The position numbers and the translations under genes were made by a program. This document shows positions 1 through 10,496 of a stretch of DNA of 64,000 nucleotides, in pieces. The stretch is taken from assembly GCF_026210795.1 (NCBI RefSeq), contig NC_089447.1, forward strand, positions 3,226,501 through 3,290,500, given 5' to 3'. Numbering within the stretch: position 1 is the stretch's first letter; each line of letters begins with the position of its first letter. The stretch is from Rhizophagus irregularis. Taxonomy: Eukaryota; Glomeromycota; Glomeromycetes; Glomerales; Glomeraceae. A model generated the notes under the pieces. That model saw only the letters and a program-made list of their open reading frames with translations. It ran no database searches and was not told the origin of the DNA.

Positions 1-1290
1 TTTGTATTATTATCCAAGAATCCATGTCCCTAATAAAAATGATAAAAAAAAGAAAGGGAACATTATTAACGTCCTTACATGAAGAAATATAAAAAAATAA
101 CTTCCTCTTTTAGAAATACTCACCGGTCTCCATTTCCAAGTTCTGGGCTAAAATCTACAAAAAAAAAGAAGTAAAGGAACGTTAATAAACGTTCTTACAC
201 AAAGAAAAATTAAAAAAATCTGCTTCCTCCCTTTAAAAATACTCACCACTGGTCACCATTTCCGAGTCCTGGGCTAAAATCTACAAAAAAAAGGTAGTAA
301 AAGAACGTTAATAAACGTTCTTACATGAATAAATATAAAAAAACATTTAGAAATACTCACCGGTCTCCATTTTCAAGTTCCGGGCTAAAATCTACAATAA
401 AAGAAGTAAAGGAACGTTAATAAACGTTCTTGCATAAAGAAAACAAAAAAAACCCCTACTTTTCCAAATACTCACCGGTCTCCATTTCTGAGTTCTGGGC
501 CGAAATCTACAAAAAAATAGAAATAAAAGAACGTTAATAAACGTTCTTACATAAATAAAATAAAAAACCCCCCCACTTCCCTTTTTAAAAATACTCACCG
601 GTCTCCATTTCTGAGTTCCAGGCCGAAATCTACAAAAAAAATAGAAATAAAAGAACGTTAATAAACGTTCTTACATAAATAAAATAAAAAACCCCCACTT
701 CCCTTTTTAAAAATACTCACCGGTCTCCATTTCTGAGTTCCGGGCCGAAATCTACAAAAAAAATAAAAATAAAAGAACGTTAATATACGTTCTTACATAA
801 AGAAAAATTTAAAAATCCGCTTCCTCCCTTTAAAAATACTCACCACCGGTCTCTATTTCTGAGTTCCAGGCCGAAATCTACAAAAAAAAAATAAAAGAAC
901 GTTAATAAACGTTCTTACATAAAAAAAAAACCTCCTCCTTCTCAAATACCCACCGGTCCCCATATCCGAATTGCAGGCTAAAATCTACAAAAAAAGAAGT
1001 AAAGAACGTTAATAAACGTTCTTACATAAAAAAATCTCCTGCTTTCCCCTCTTACTGATCCTAATTTCAAGTTCACAGGCCGAAATCTACAAAAAGGAAA
1101 AAGTAAAAGAACGTTAATAAACGTTCTTACATATGAAAAACCAAAAAAAAAACTCGCTTCCTCCTTTTAAAAATACTCACCGGTCTCCATTTCCAAGTTC
1201 CGGCCGAAATCTACAAAAAAAAAGCAGTAAAAGAACGTTAATGAACGTTCTTACATAAAAAACAAAATTTTTCGAGACACTTACCCGGAA
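1..1290 (-). repeat. Tandem array A of intron/micro-exon-like units
   Basis: About eleven units of 110-125 bp. Read on the minus strand, each unit has GTGAGTATT, an A/T stretch, the palindrome GAACGTTTATTAACGTTC (a few variants), a T-rich tract ending in TTTTTGTAG, then a 31-base segment that begins ATTT and ends GGAGACCG directly against the next GTGAGT. The GT...TAG limits and T-tract have the look of a short fungal intron, and the 31-base segment that of a micro-exon. The exon-like segment has at least one open frame per unit, but 31 is not a multiple of three, so consecutive inclusion would change frame. The array starts outside the window, so its host element is unknown. Splicing is inference; the repeated anatomy is seen directly. 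Confidence 0.8.
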
Positions 1291-1429
1291 TCTACAAAAA
1301 AAAGATGTGTAGATCGGCCAATCAAATATACCGATATACTGAATACCCGATAGCATCCATTTCCGGTTAAACGATATTGAGTATGAAATATACCTCCGAA
1401 TCCTCCGATGTTGTATAGTATAGTTGATA

Positions 1430-1560
1430 AAAATCTATATTTATCCATACAGTATAATTTTTTATCTATACAGTATAGTTTTTTATTTTATACAGTATAG
1501 TTTTTATTTTATACAGTACCCCTTTTATCTATACAGTATAGTTTTTTTACACTATACTTC
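1430..1560. repeat. Short AT tandem repeat (ACAGTATAG core)
   Basis: Five to six imperfect copies of a 20-27 bp unit built on TATACAGTATAGTTTTT. It links array A to the long satellite. I see no coding potential. Confidence 0.7.
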
Positions 1561-1739
1561 TCTTATTATGACGAAATTAATGATAAATTAACTTTTCCCA
1601 ATATTATTATAGGGACAAAACATCAAAGATGATTTACCGAATGATAATTATATAAACGAAAAAGATATGAATTGTAAGTACTTGGATTATAATATACAAT
1701 GAACGGTTTTTAGAATTTTATTACTATACACCATCGGAA

Positions 1740-4700
1740 GTATATATCATACTCAATAACTATATTATCTTAGAAATTTCTCTATCAAATGATACCTTCA
1801 GTTAAAAAATTCTCAAAAAATAATTTTTCAAACAAACTCTTAGAAAATTCTCTATCAAAAAATGTTCCAAATAGTTAAAAAATTCTCAAAAATAATCTCT
1901 CCAAACGAATCTTTAGAAAATTCTCTATCAAAAATGCCCTAAGCGATCCTCTTAATTAAAAAATTTAAAAAATAATTTTTCCAAACAAACTCTTAGAAAA
2001 TTCTCTATCAAAAATTGCCCTAAACGATCTCCTTAATTAAAAAATTTAAAAAATAATTTCCCTAAACGAACTCTTAGAAATTTCTCTATCAAACGATACT
2101 TCAGTTAAAAAATTCTCAAAAAATAATTTCCCCAAACTCTTAGAAAATTCTCTATCAAAAAATACCCTAAACGATCCCCTTAATTAAAAAATTCAAAAAA
2201 TAATTTCCCTATACGAACTCTTGGAAATTTCTCTATCAAACGATACCTTCAGTTAAAAAATTCTCAAAAAATACTTTCCCCAAATAAACTCCTAGAATTT
2301 TCTCTATCAAAAATGTCCCAAATGATCCCTTTAGTTAAAAAATTCTCAAAAAATAATTTTTCCAAACGAACTCTTAGAAAATTCTCTATCAAAAAATGCC
2401 CTAAACGATCCTTTTAGTTAAAAAATTCTTGAAAAACCATTTCCAAATGAACTCTTAGAAAATTCTCTATCAAAAATGTTCCAAACGATCCCTTTGGTTA
2501 AAAAATTCTCAAAAATAATCTCTCCAAACGAATCATTAGAAAATTCTTTATCAAAAAATGCCCTAAACGATCCCCTTAATTAAAAAATTCAAAAAATAAT
2601 TTCCCTAAACACACTCTTAGAAAATTCTCTATCAAAAAATGCCCTAAATGATTCTTTTAATTAAAAAATTCTCGAAAAACCATTTCCCAAACGAACTCTT
2701 AGAAAATTCTCTATCAAAAATGTTCCAAACGTTCCCTTTAGTTAAAAAATTCTCAAAAATAATCTCTTCAAACGAATCCTTAGAAAATTCTCTATCAAAA
2801 AATGCCCTAAACGATCCCCTTAATTAAAAAATTCAAAAAATAATTTCCCCAAACGAACTCTTAGAAAATTCTCTATCAAAAATGCCCTAAATGATCCTTT
2901 TAGTTAAAAAATTCTCGAAAAACCATTTCCCAAACAAATTCTTAGAAAATTCTCTATCAAAAATGTTCCAAACGTTCCCTTTAGTTAAAAAATTCTCAAA
3001 AACAATCTCTCCAAACGAATCATTAGAAAATTCTCTATCAAAAATGCCCTAAGCGATCCCCTTAATTAAAAAATACAAAAAATAATTTCCCTAAACGAAC
3101 TCTTAGAAAATTCTCAATCAAAAATGCCCTAAATGATCCTTTTAGTTAAAAAATTCTCAAAAAACCATTTCCCAAACAAATTCTTAGAAAACTCTCTATC
3201 AAAAATGTTCCAAACGTTCCCTTTAGTTAAAAAATTCTCAAAAACAATCTCTCCAAACGAATCATTAGAAAATTCTCTATCAAAAATGCCCTAAGCGATC
3301 CCCTTAATTAAAAAATACAAAAAATAATTTCCCCAAACGAACTCTTAGAAAATTCTCTATCAAAAATGCCCTAAATGATCCTTTTAGTTAAAAAATTCTC
3401 AAAAAACCATTTCCCAAACAAATTCTTAGAAAATTCTCTATCAAAAATGTTCCAAATGTTCCCTTTAGTTAAAAAATTCTCAAAAACAATCTCTCCAAAC
3501 GAATCATTAGAAAATTCTCTATCAAAAATGCCCTAAGCGATCCCCTTAATTAAAAAATACAAAAAATAATTTCCCTAAACGAACTCTTAGAAAATTCTCA
3601 ATCAAAAATGCCCTAAATGATCCTTTAGGTTAAAAAATTCTCGAAAAACCATTTCCCAAACAAATTCTTAGAAAATTCTCTATCAAAAATGTTCCAAACG
3701 TTCCCTTTAGTTAAAAAATTCTCAAAAACAATCTCTCCAAACGAATCATTAGAAAATTCTCTATCAAAAATGCCCTAAGCGATCCCCTTAATTAAAAAAT
3801 ACAAAAAATAATTTCCCTAAACGAACTCTTAGAAAATTCTCAATCAAAAATGCCCTAAATGATCCTTTAGGTTAAAAAATTCTCGAAAAACCATTTCCCA
3901 AACAAATTCTTAGAAAATTCTCTATCAAAAATGTTCCAAACGTTCCCTTTAGTTAAAAAATTCTCAAAAACAATCTCTCCAAACGAATCATTAGAAAATT
4001 CTCTATCAAAAATGCCCTAAGCGATCCCCTTAATTAAAAAATACAAAAAATAATTTCCCTAAACGAACTCTTAGAAAATTCTCAATCAAAAATGCCCTAA
4101 ATGATCCTTTTAGTTAAAAAATTCTCAAAAAACCATTTCCCAAACAAATTCTTAGAAAATTCTCTATCAAAAAATGTTCCAACGGTCCCTTTGGTTAAAA
4201 AATTCTCAAAAATAATCTCTCCAAACGAATCATTAGAAAATTCTCTATCAAAAAATGCCCTAAACGATCCCCTTAATTAAAAAATACAAAAAATAATTTC
4301 CCTAAACGAACTCTTAGAAAATTCTCTATTAAAAAATGCCCTAAACGATCCCCTTAATTAAAAAATTCAAAAAATAATTTCCCTAAACGAACTCTTAGAA
4401 AATTCTCAATCAAAAAATGCCCTAAACGATCCCCTTAATTAAAAAATTCAAAAAATAATTTCCCTAAACGAACTCTTAGAAAATTCTCAATCAAAAAATG
4501 CCCTAAACGATCCCCTTAATTAAAAAATTCAAAAAATAATTTCCCTGAACGAACTCTTAGAAAATTCTCAATCAAAAAATGCCCTAAATGATCCTTTTAG
4601 TTAAAAAATTCTTGAAAAACCATTTCCCAAACAAATTCTTAGAAAATTCTCTATCAAAAATGTTCCAAACGTTCCCTTTAATTAAAAAATTCTCAAAAAC

Positions 4701-5330
4701 AATCTCTCCAAACGAATCATTAGAAAATTCTCTATCAAAAATGTCCTAAGCGATCCCCTTAATTAAAAAATACAAAAAATAATTTTCCTAAACGAACTCC
4801 TAGAAATTTCTCTATCAAATGATACCTTCAGTTAAAAAATTCTCAAAAAATAATTTTTCCAAACAAACTCTTAGAAAATTCTCTATCAAAAAAATTCTCT
4901 ATCAAAAAATGTTCCAACGGTCCCTTTGGTTAAAAAATTCTCAAAAATAATCTCTCTAAACGAACTCTTAGAAAATTCTCAATCAAAAAATGCCCTAAAC
5001 GATCCCCTTAATTAAAAAATTCAAAAAATAATTTCCCTAAACGAACTCTTAGAAAATTCTCAATCAAAAAATGCCCAAATGATCCTTTTAGTTAAAAAAT
5101 TCTCAAAAAACCATTTCCCAAACGAATTCTTAGAAAATTCTCTATCAAAAAATGTTCCAAACGGTCCCTTTAGTTAAAAAATTCTCAAAAATAATCTCTC
5201 CAAACAAATCTTTAGAAAATTCTCTATCAAAAATGCTCTAAATGATCCTCTTAGTTAAAAAAATAATTTTTCCAAACGGACTCTTAAAAAATTTCTCAAA
5301 AAAATCTATCTAAAAGTTTCTTAAATAAAA
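1740..5330. repeat. Long satellite, ~80 bp unit with 242 bp higher-order period
   Basis: Tandem copies of a unit with core TTAGAAAATTCTCTATCAAA, then AATGCCCTAAA or AATGTTCCAAA, a GATCC(C/T)TT or GTTCCCTT stretch and TTAAAAAATTC. From about 2.7 to 4.2 kb three unit types alternate, so the variant ATGTTCCAAACGTTCCC recurs near 2720, 2962, 3204, 3447, 3689, 3931 and 4173, a spacing of 242-243 bp. This indicates recent amplification of a trimer. The flanks from 1740 and after about 4.3 kb are more irregular and use dimers or monomers. No open frame of note and no splice-like anatomy. Confidence 0.9.
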
Positions 5331-5479
5331 TCCCTATTAAATATTATTCAAATGGACTTTTAAAATTTCTTAGAAAATTATTTATAAAAATTATCTAAAA
5401 AATGAATTTAAATAAAAAATTTTAGTTGAAACGGATTATATATAATACAGTACGTTGTACAAAATAAAAATCTTACGTA

Positions 5480-5650
5480 TTAAAATTTACATATCGGGTA
5501 CCTGATATGTGTAAGATAGATCAATGCCCGATATACAATATCAGTGACTAATAGCTTAGCTATCGGGTACCCGATATGTAAAAATACCCGATATTTATCC
5601 GATTAGCCACCGATATATAGGTACCCGATATGTACCCGATAGAATTGATT
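5480..5650. repeat. Clustered palindromic TATCGGGTACCCGATA motifs
   Basis: Several full or half copies of TATCGGGTACCCGATATG (near 5492, 5561 and 5621) and single CCCGATA boxes lie within 170 bp. Related CCGATA/CCCGATAG words appear near 1340-1360 at the other side of the satellite, so they may belong to the ends of one large repeat element. Function unknown. Confidence 0.5.
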
Positions 5651-5814
5651 TTGACCAGTGATATATTATGATCGGCAAATGATCAGTATGTGATAATAAG
5701 CATGTTCGCTATACTATTAATGAGAAGGAATCACGCTTTTGTGTATCACATATTTAGATTAATCTCACTTATTTTTACTTTTAAAAAACACTATGCAAAG
5801 AAAAGAGTATACAT

Positions 5815-5983
5815 ATAAACTGTATTGTACAGTTAGCTAAACTACTGTACTGTATAAAGTGAGAATTCACCAATCAGATTTTATTGCGATAAATAAAAAA
5901 AATTTGAAAAGTATACAATGAGTTATGATTGGCTAAAATATTTTCGTACAGTACAGTTTAGCTGACTGTACATTACAGTTTAT
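5815..5983. mobile_element. Small inverted-repeat element (MITE) with ~37 bp arms
   Basis: The left arm starts ATAAACTGTATTGTACAGT (5815) and the right arm ends ACATTACAGTTTAT (5983). The arms are complementary over about 37 bp with a few mismatches and contain internal TGTACAGT palindromes. The 95 bp between the arms is A/T-rich. No clear target-site duplication was found, so the superfamily is not assigned. Confidence 0.6.
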
Positions 5984-6001
5984 CTATTTACCTAAGAAAA
6001 A

Positions 6002-6256
6002 GGCAGATTTTACCGTCCTTGTGATGCCAATCCATAGAAAGAATATTCAACTTGCAATAAATGTTATGAAAAATGTAAGAATACGCAAAAAGAAATAAAC
6101 CCGATCTCCAGAAAAAAAATGAAACTTGAAGACGGCTTAAATGAACTGATTCTTCAAATAAATACTGATTCCAATCAAACTTCCTTTTCCCAACTTATGA
6201 ATCTTGAACTACGAGATGATGTTATGCAGGATGATGACAATAATGTCAATAAATAA
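6002..6256 (+). pseudogene. Fragment of an unidentified coding region
   Basis: One frame is open for about 85 codons except for a TAG at codon 11. It starts RFYRPCDANP, continues KEYSTCNKCYEKCKN and ends in an acidic tail QDDDNNVNK before a TAA at 6254-6256. The Cys spacing in STCNKCYEKC suggests a small zinc-binding or cysteine-rich segment, but I do not recognise the protein. There is no start codon in frame near the 5' end, so this is probably a remnant exon or a truncated gene copy. It lies immediately right of the 5815-5983 element, which may have removed the upstream part. Confidence 0.45.
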
Positions 6257-6444
6257 CTTGTTCTCAAATTGCTCCTTAAATGGCAAAAGGTTATTTTAAA
6301 GGATGTGGGTATTTTTAAAAATAGAAAATATTAGAATAAAAAATATTTTATATAATATTTTTTTTTTATCAATAGAATAAATAGAATAAAATATTTTGAA
6401 TAAAACATTTTTATATAACGCAATTCATTATTATAAAATGAAAT

Positions 6445-8286
6445 CTATTTATTTGTATTTTTGAACAGCTTTTCGATATTTCTAACCAAGGTTGCTTGCT
6501 GAAACTTAGGGGTTTAGGCAAGATGGCGTTTCGCCAAAAAGCAAAATTCTGCCAAAATTATATTAAAGTTATATTAAAAAACTGGCGAAACTTTGGAGAA
6601 AGGTGAAACTGCCAAAACTTATTATAAATGCCAAAACTGCCAAAACTCTGCCAAAATTATAATAAATCTATAGTAAAATTTTGACAAAACTAATCGTAGG
6701 ATTTTGAAGAGGTTTAGACAAGCAACTTTATCTCCAACTGCTATTACTCCGCAAATTTCAAATTGTGTATCATTCAATTTACTCAAATGTTTTACTCTAA
6801 TTCTTTGTTTTTCAAATCCTTCCAAAAAATTAAAATAATAATCCTCTGTTTTCTCTGGTTCATCTATTTGTCACAAGAATTCAGCCATTGAAGGTATTGA
6901 TTGTGATGATTGAGATACTATAGAATTATTAGCTATTAAAGAAGATGAAGGTTGTTGAAGAAAATGTGGAGTAACTAATGCTTGTAGAAGGGTAGAAAAA
7001 ATAGGATTAATCAAATTATTTGAAAATTGAGGTAAATTTGATTGAGATCTATTTTTTGATGAATATGTATACCTAAATAAAGGATGTGTTGGTGATTCTT
7101 TAACTGTAGCAAGACCATTAAGCTAAATATAAAAAATTAATAAAATTAATCAATTATAAATATAATAAATAGTTCACCATTTCTGTAGCTCAAGTCAAAA
7201 ACATCATGTTGCTTATTTCAGCATGGAGTTCACAATCCTTTAAGCAATACCTATTATGAATAGAATACCAAGTTTCCTTTCGTAATTCTATAACATTTTT
7301 GGCAATTCTTTGATCAATTATAGAAATATCTGAAACTTTTGGAATTTTATTACTATTGCCACCCTTTGGAATTGATTCATCACAAATTATTTCTTCATCA
7401 TCTGAATTAGATTCCTAATCAAAAAAATATGTAATTTTAATAATTTTTCAAAGATACAGTGTAATAAAAAAGCATAAAATAAACTTAACCTTTTTCTTTC
7501 ATTTCACTAGCTTTTCCTTTTTTTCATAGTAACAAGAATAAGCAATAGTTCTTTTTGCTACAGCAAGTTTAACGTATTCTAATCAAAAATTTTAAAATTA
7601 CATACATCTACTAATAAAGTACCAGCCTCTTGAGTCTTTTCTGATTTGAAAGAAATGTTATAATTATTAGCATTGATTTTATCATCTTTAAGAAGAACTG
7701 TAATATTATTTTGAATTGCAAGTAAAAATTCGTCTAATTCAGAAATTATTACTAAATAATTTTTAGCCAGAAGAGCAGAACCATCAGCTTGTTTGATAAC
7801 AAGTTTATAATTAATTTCCATTTATTGTTTATCATCATCATCATTTTCTGAATCATTGTGTTTAGATTCACTTTGAGTTACTGTAGAGACTTCAGAAAAG
7901 CCAGTTTCAAGATCAATAACTTCTGTAGTTTCTGTTCTTTTTGTTCTTCCTGTTTTTTTGTATCAAATTTAAACTATTGGACAATCATTGATAAGAACTA
8001 TTACATTTTGTACAAAGTGAAAATTAAATATTTTTTGTTAAATCATATTCATATTGGAAATGTTCATTTTTATTTTTAACAAAATCAAATTGTTTAGAAT
8101 TAAAAGTAGTAGGATCAAATGCTCTTGAAAATGCATTTTTGACAAGAACAGTCCCATTTTTTCTAGTTGGTTTAACTGTTTTTTTGCATTTACATTATTA
8201 CATATATCTTTTTCTAAATTGATATCACAATATAAACATTTTTGACATCCAAAGCATGTTTTAATTTTGTACTTTTTTTTTACCAT
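6445..8286 (-). pseudogene. Degenerate SAM-type gene of a Glomeromycotina family, split by a MITE
   Basis: Reading right to left, ATG at 8286 starts MVKKKYKIKTCFGCQKCLYC, a CxxC/CxxC zinc-ribbon-like head. After a frameshift come NAFSRAFDPTTF, a stop, FSLCTKCNSSYQ, and an acidic stretch ending DSENDDDDKQ. The next segment (7821 to about 7600) begins MEINYKLVIKQADGSALLAK and is open for about 70 codons. Two intron-like gaps follow (one at 7123-7177, GT..AG, 55 bp), then a Ser/Gln-rich region and a SAM-like C-terminus containing IPSMAEFL, HLSKLNDTQFEICGV and AVGD. There are at least four stops or frameshifts. A hAT MITE (6487-6730) interrupts the SAM-like region; joining its two flanks restores a frame that ends at TAG, 6445-6447. 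I recall similar multicopy proteins of unknown function in arbuscular mycorrhizal fungi. The gene is not functional as it stands. Confidence 0.7.
6487..6730 (-). mobile_element. Nonautonomous hAT MITE, family TAAGGTTGCTTG
   Basis: The termini read CAAGGTTGCTTGCTGAAAC on the left and GACAAGCAACTTTA on the right, degenerate forms of the family ends TAAGGTTGCTTG / CAAGCAACCTTA. Flanking octamers TTTCTAAC and TCTCCAAC match at 6 of 8 positions, as expected for an old hAT 8 bp duplication. Related copies lie at 52745-52960 and 63741-63962 with perfect 8 bp duplications. The interior is rich in GCCAAAACTGCC-type repeats. It sits inside the SAM-type pseudogene. Confidence 0.8.
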
Positions 8287-8683
8287 TTTTTGCACGTCAA
8301 AATTACGAATACGTGAAAAATAATTATGTAAAATTTTAAAATTTTATTAGTTATTAATGTTGATCATTATATAAAATCTGATTACCTGATAATTTTAGCA
8401 TCATGTAGTATAAAAATTGACTGATTGCACTAATTTAAAAATGGCGATAATTCACTCTAGATATATAAAAATTCATTAAAAAATTGGAAATCTTTTAATT
8501 TTAAATGACAGGAAGAGTCTTTAGAAGTGTTGAAAATTTAATTAGTCATAATATAAAGATATTATCATATGTAATATAACAGAATAATATGTATAATAAA
8601 TATAATAATAAAATTGAATAGTAAAATAATATTAAAATATCAATATTAAAATAGTGTAATATACTATTATTTATTATATAATT

Positions 8684-9170
8684 AATTTTCCAAAATACAT
8701 TAGATTGAACTTATTGAATTTTTCTTCAAGTTCTTTCACAGCATTTTAAAAATTTTTGACTTCAGCCTTCTCTTCACCTTTAAATAAGAGTACATTGTTC
8801 ATCCAACATAAAAAATTAGATCTTTTAGTACCCACCGTTGTTATTTCTCAATCTTTGCAGTTTCTATCAATTTCAATTGGAAGAATTTTTCCTTCAAGAC
8901 TCTTGTGAAAAATCTGAAGTAAGATTTTAATCAAACTATCTATACTCCAATGTATCATATCTTCTGAGGTATTATTTAAGTTTTACTTTTCAATAATATC
9001 TGTAAGTAAATGGGAAATATGATGTTTTGATAGATTACTTCCACATTCACTTTTGTTTATTTGGATTAAATCAGCAAGTTGGAAAAGCTTCATTTTCTCG
9101 TAAAAAGATACAGGCAGTTTTTGCGTTAATAGTGCAATAATAAGAGATCTAAATTTATTTACTTCACTTA
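8684..9170 (-). pseudogene. Degenerate coding fragment, AM-fungal family of unknown function
   Basis: A single minus-strand frame of about 160 codons runs with only three stops. Recognisable stretches are EVNKFRSLIIALLTQKLPVS, FQLADLIQINKSECGSNLSK, NFLCWMNNVLLFKGEEKAEV and AVKELEEKFNKFNLMYFG. The mix of conserved-looking residues and scattered stops indicates a recent pseudogene. The LLFKGEEKAE and AVKEL segments resemble what I recall of multicopy AM-fungal proteins that carry a nuclease-like or kinase-associated domain. I cannot name it with confidence. It has no start codon and both ends are lost in A/T-rich DNA. Confidence 0.5.
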
Positions 9171-9363
9171 GGAGTTAAGACAAATCCAAATGGTTTAATA
9201 AGCATATTGTAAATTAAGCTAATCCTATCAACAAATATTTCATTATAACTCCGTTTTAATGTTATTTAGGAAATAGTTAATATGTAAAACTTAAATTAGA
9301 AAAGCTGGATCATGTTGACTAAATTTATTATGATTCACTTACTAGGTTGTTCTACGATATGAG

Positions 9364-9442
9364 TAAGGTTACTTGCCGAAACTAGGAAGTTTCGGCATGC
9401 CAAAACTGCTGAAACTGCCAAAATTAGGTTTTGGCAAGCAAT
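9364..9442 (+). mobile_element. Deletion derivative of the TAAGGTTGCTTG hAT MITE
   Basis: It begins TAAGGTTACTTGCCGAAAC and shortly afterwards shows GGTTTTGGCAAGCAATC, which matches the family right end without its last bases. Only about 80 bp remain, against 216-244 bp in the other copies. The following 40 bp keep TGCTGAAATGCAAAACT-type words, so the remnant may extend to about 9500. Confidence 0.6.
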
Positions 9443-9599
9443 CAAAAATGCTGAAATGCAAAACTATTAAAACTGTTTTGGCATTTTGGCATAATATATC
9501 ATATGATATACATATAGTTTTAGCATTTCCGATGTAATATCGATCTGATTTTACTGATCTAATCGGCTGATAATCTCTTTTTTATAAAAAAATATTTTT

Positions 9600-9870
9600 T
9601 TTTTAATACCTTTTTCAAATTGCTGTTCCTTCAAGTTCAGGAAATACGTCAAAAAGTCTATTTCTACAAAAAGAAAAAGAAAAGAACGTTATTAAACGTT
9701 CTTATATTATGAATATTCCTTCGAAATACTATACCTCCAAGTTCAGAAAATGCGTTGAAAAGAACGTTCTTAAAAGAAAAAGAAAAGAACGTTATTAAAT
9801 ATTCTTATATTAATATATTAAAAAAACCTTCTTTCTAACATTGCCGCTCCTGAATATCTACAGTGGGTCA
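9600..9870 (-). repeat. Intron/micro-exon-like units, short array
   Basis: Two diverged units on the minus strand carry the palindrome GAACGTTTAATAACGTTC followed by a T/C tract ending CTTTTTGTAG, then an exon-like segment containing TTTCCTGAACTTGAAGGAAC. The palindrome and TGTAG junction are those of array A (1-1290), so these are relatives in sequence and in anatomy. No clear 5' splice-like motif is left in one of the two units. Confidence 0.55.
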
Positions 9871-10039
9871 GTAATGCTAAGCAACCAAAACCTAAAAAGT
9901 AAAAAAAATAAAATTAAATTAATAAAAGAAAAATATATAAAATAAGAATAAAAGAAAAAAAAATAAACTTACCGTTACCATCCAAGAATTGAAAAAAAAA
10001 TACCGTACTTGTTCATCAATTCACAAGACTAGGAGAAGG

Positions 10040-10200
10040 GTGTTCTTGATATAAGAATGTTTAATAATGTTCTTTTTCTTTCTTTTTTGTAGATTCCAAA
10101 CCAGTGCCTTGGAATTGAAGTGACTGGGAGTTTTTTTTTGGTTTAAATTCTTTTTACTTAGATTTTTGAACTGAAACCTTGGAACTGAGCAGGTACTGTA
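10040..10200 (+). repeat. Intron/micro-exon-like unit in the opposite orientation
   Basis: On the plus strand AGAATGTTTAATAATGTTCT is followed by TTTCTTTCTTTTTTGTAG and then an exon-like segment containing CCTTGGAATTGAAG. A second segment (10150-10200) has CTTAG followed by GAAACCTTGGAACTGAGCAG and GTACTG. These face the units at 9600-9870, so the two groups may be arms of one element or inverted duplicates. Confidence 0.45.
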
Positions 10201-10496
10201 TATGGTAGTGAGAGATAAGAGATAGTAAAAAAGGTGCTTCAGAATGTTTTACTAATATTCATTATTTTTTTATTGTAAATTCCATCGTGTTAGACTGAAA
10301 ATGGAATTTTGGATTAAATAATATATTTTTCTAATTAATCTGTTTTAATATAAATAAAAAATTGCAAATTATAATATAAACTAAATAATTTTTTTAATTT
10401 TTGTTTTTTTTTGTTATGTTAGTAATAACTTAAAACAAATTAATAAAAAACCTTTAGCTTAGTAGCGAGCAAATAATTTAAATGGGGTGGATATAA

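Noticed and set aside
392-598. 68-codon minus-strand ORF in array A
   Set aside because: It crosses several splice-like junctions of the repeat and is mostly poly-T-derived Phe/Leu.
1740-5330. CRISPR-like regular repeats
   Set aside because: No unique spacers; units are contiguous satellite monomers in a eukaryotic context.
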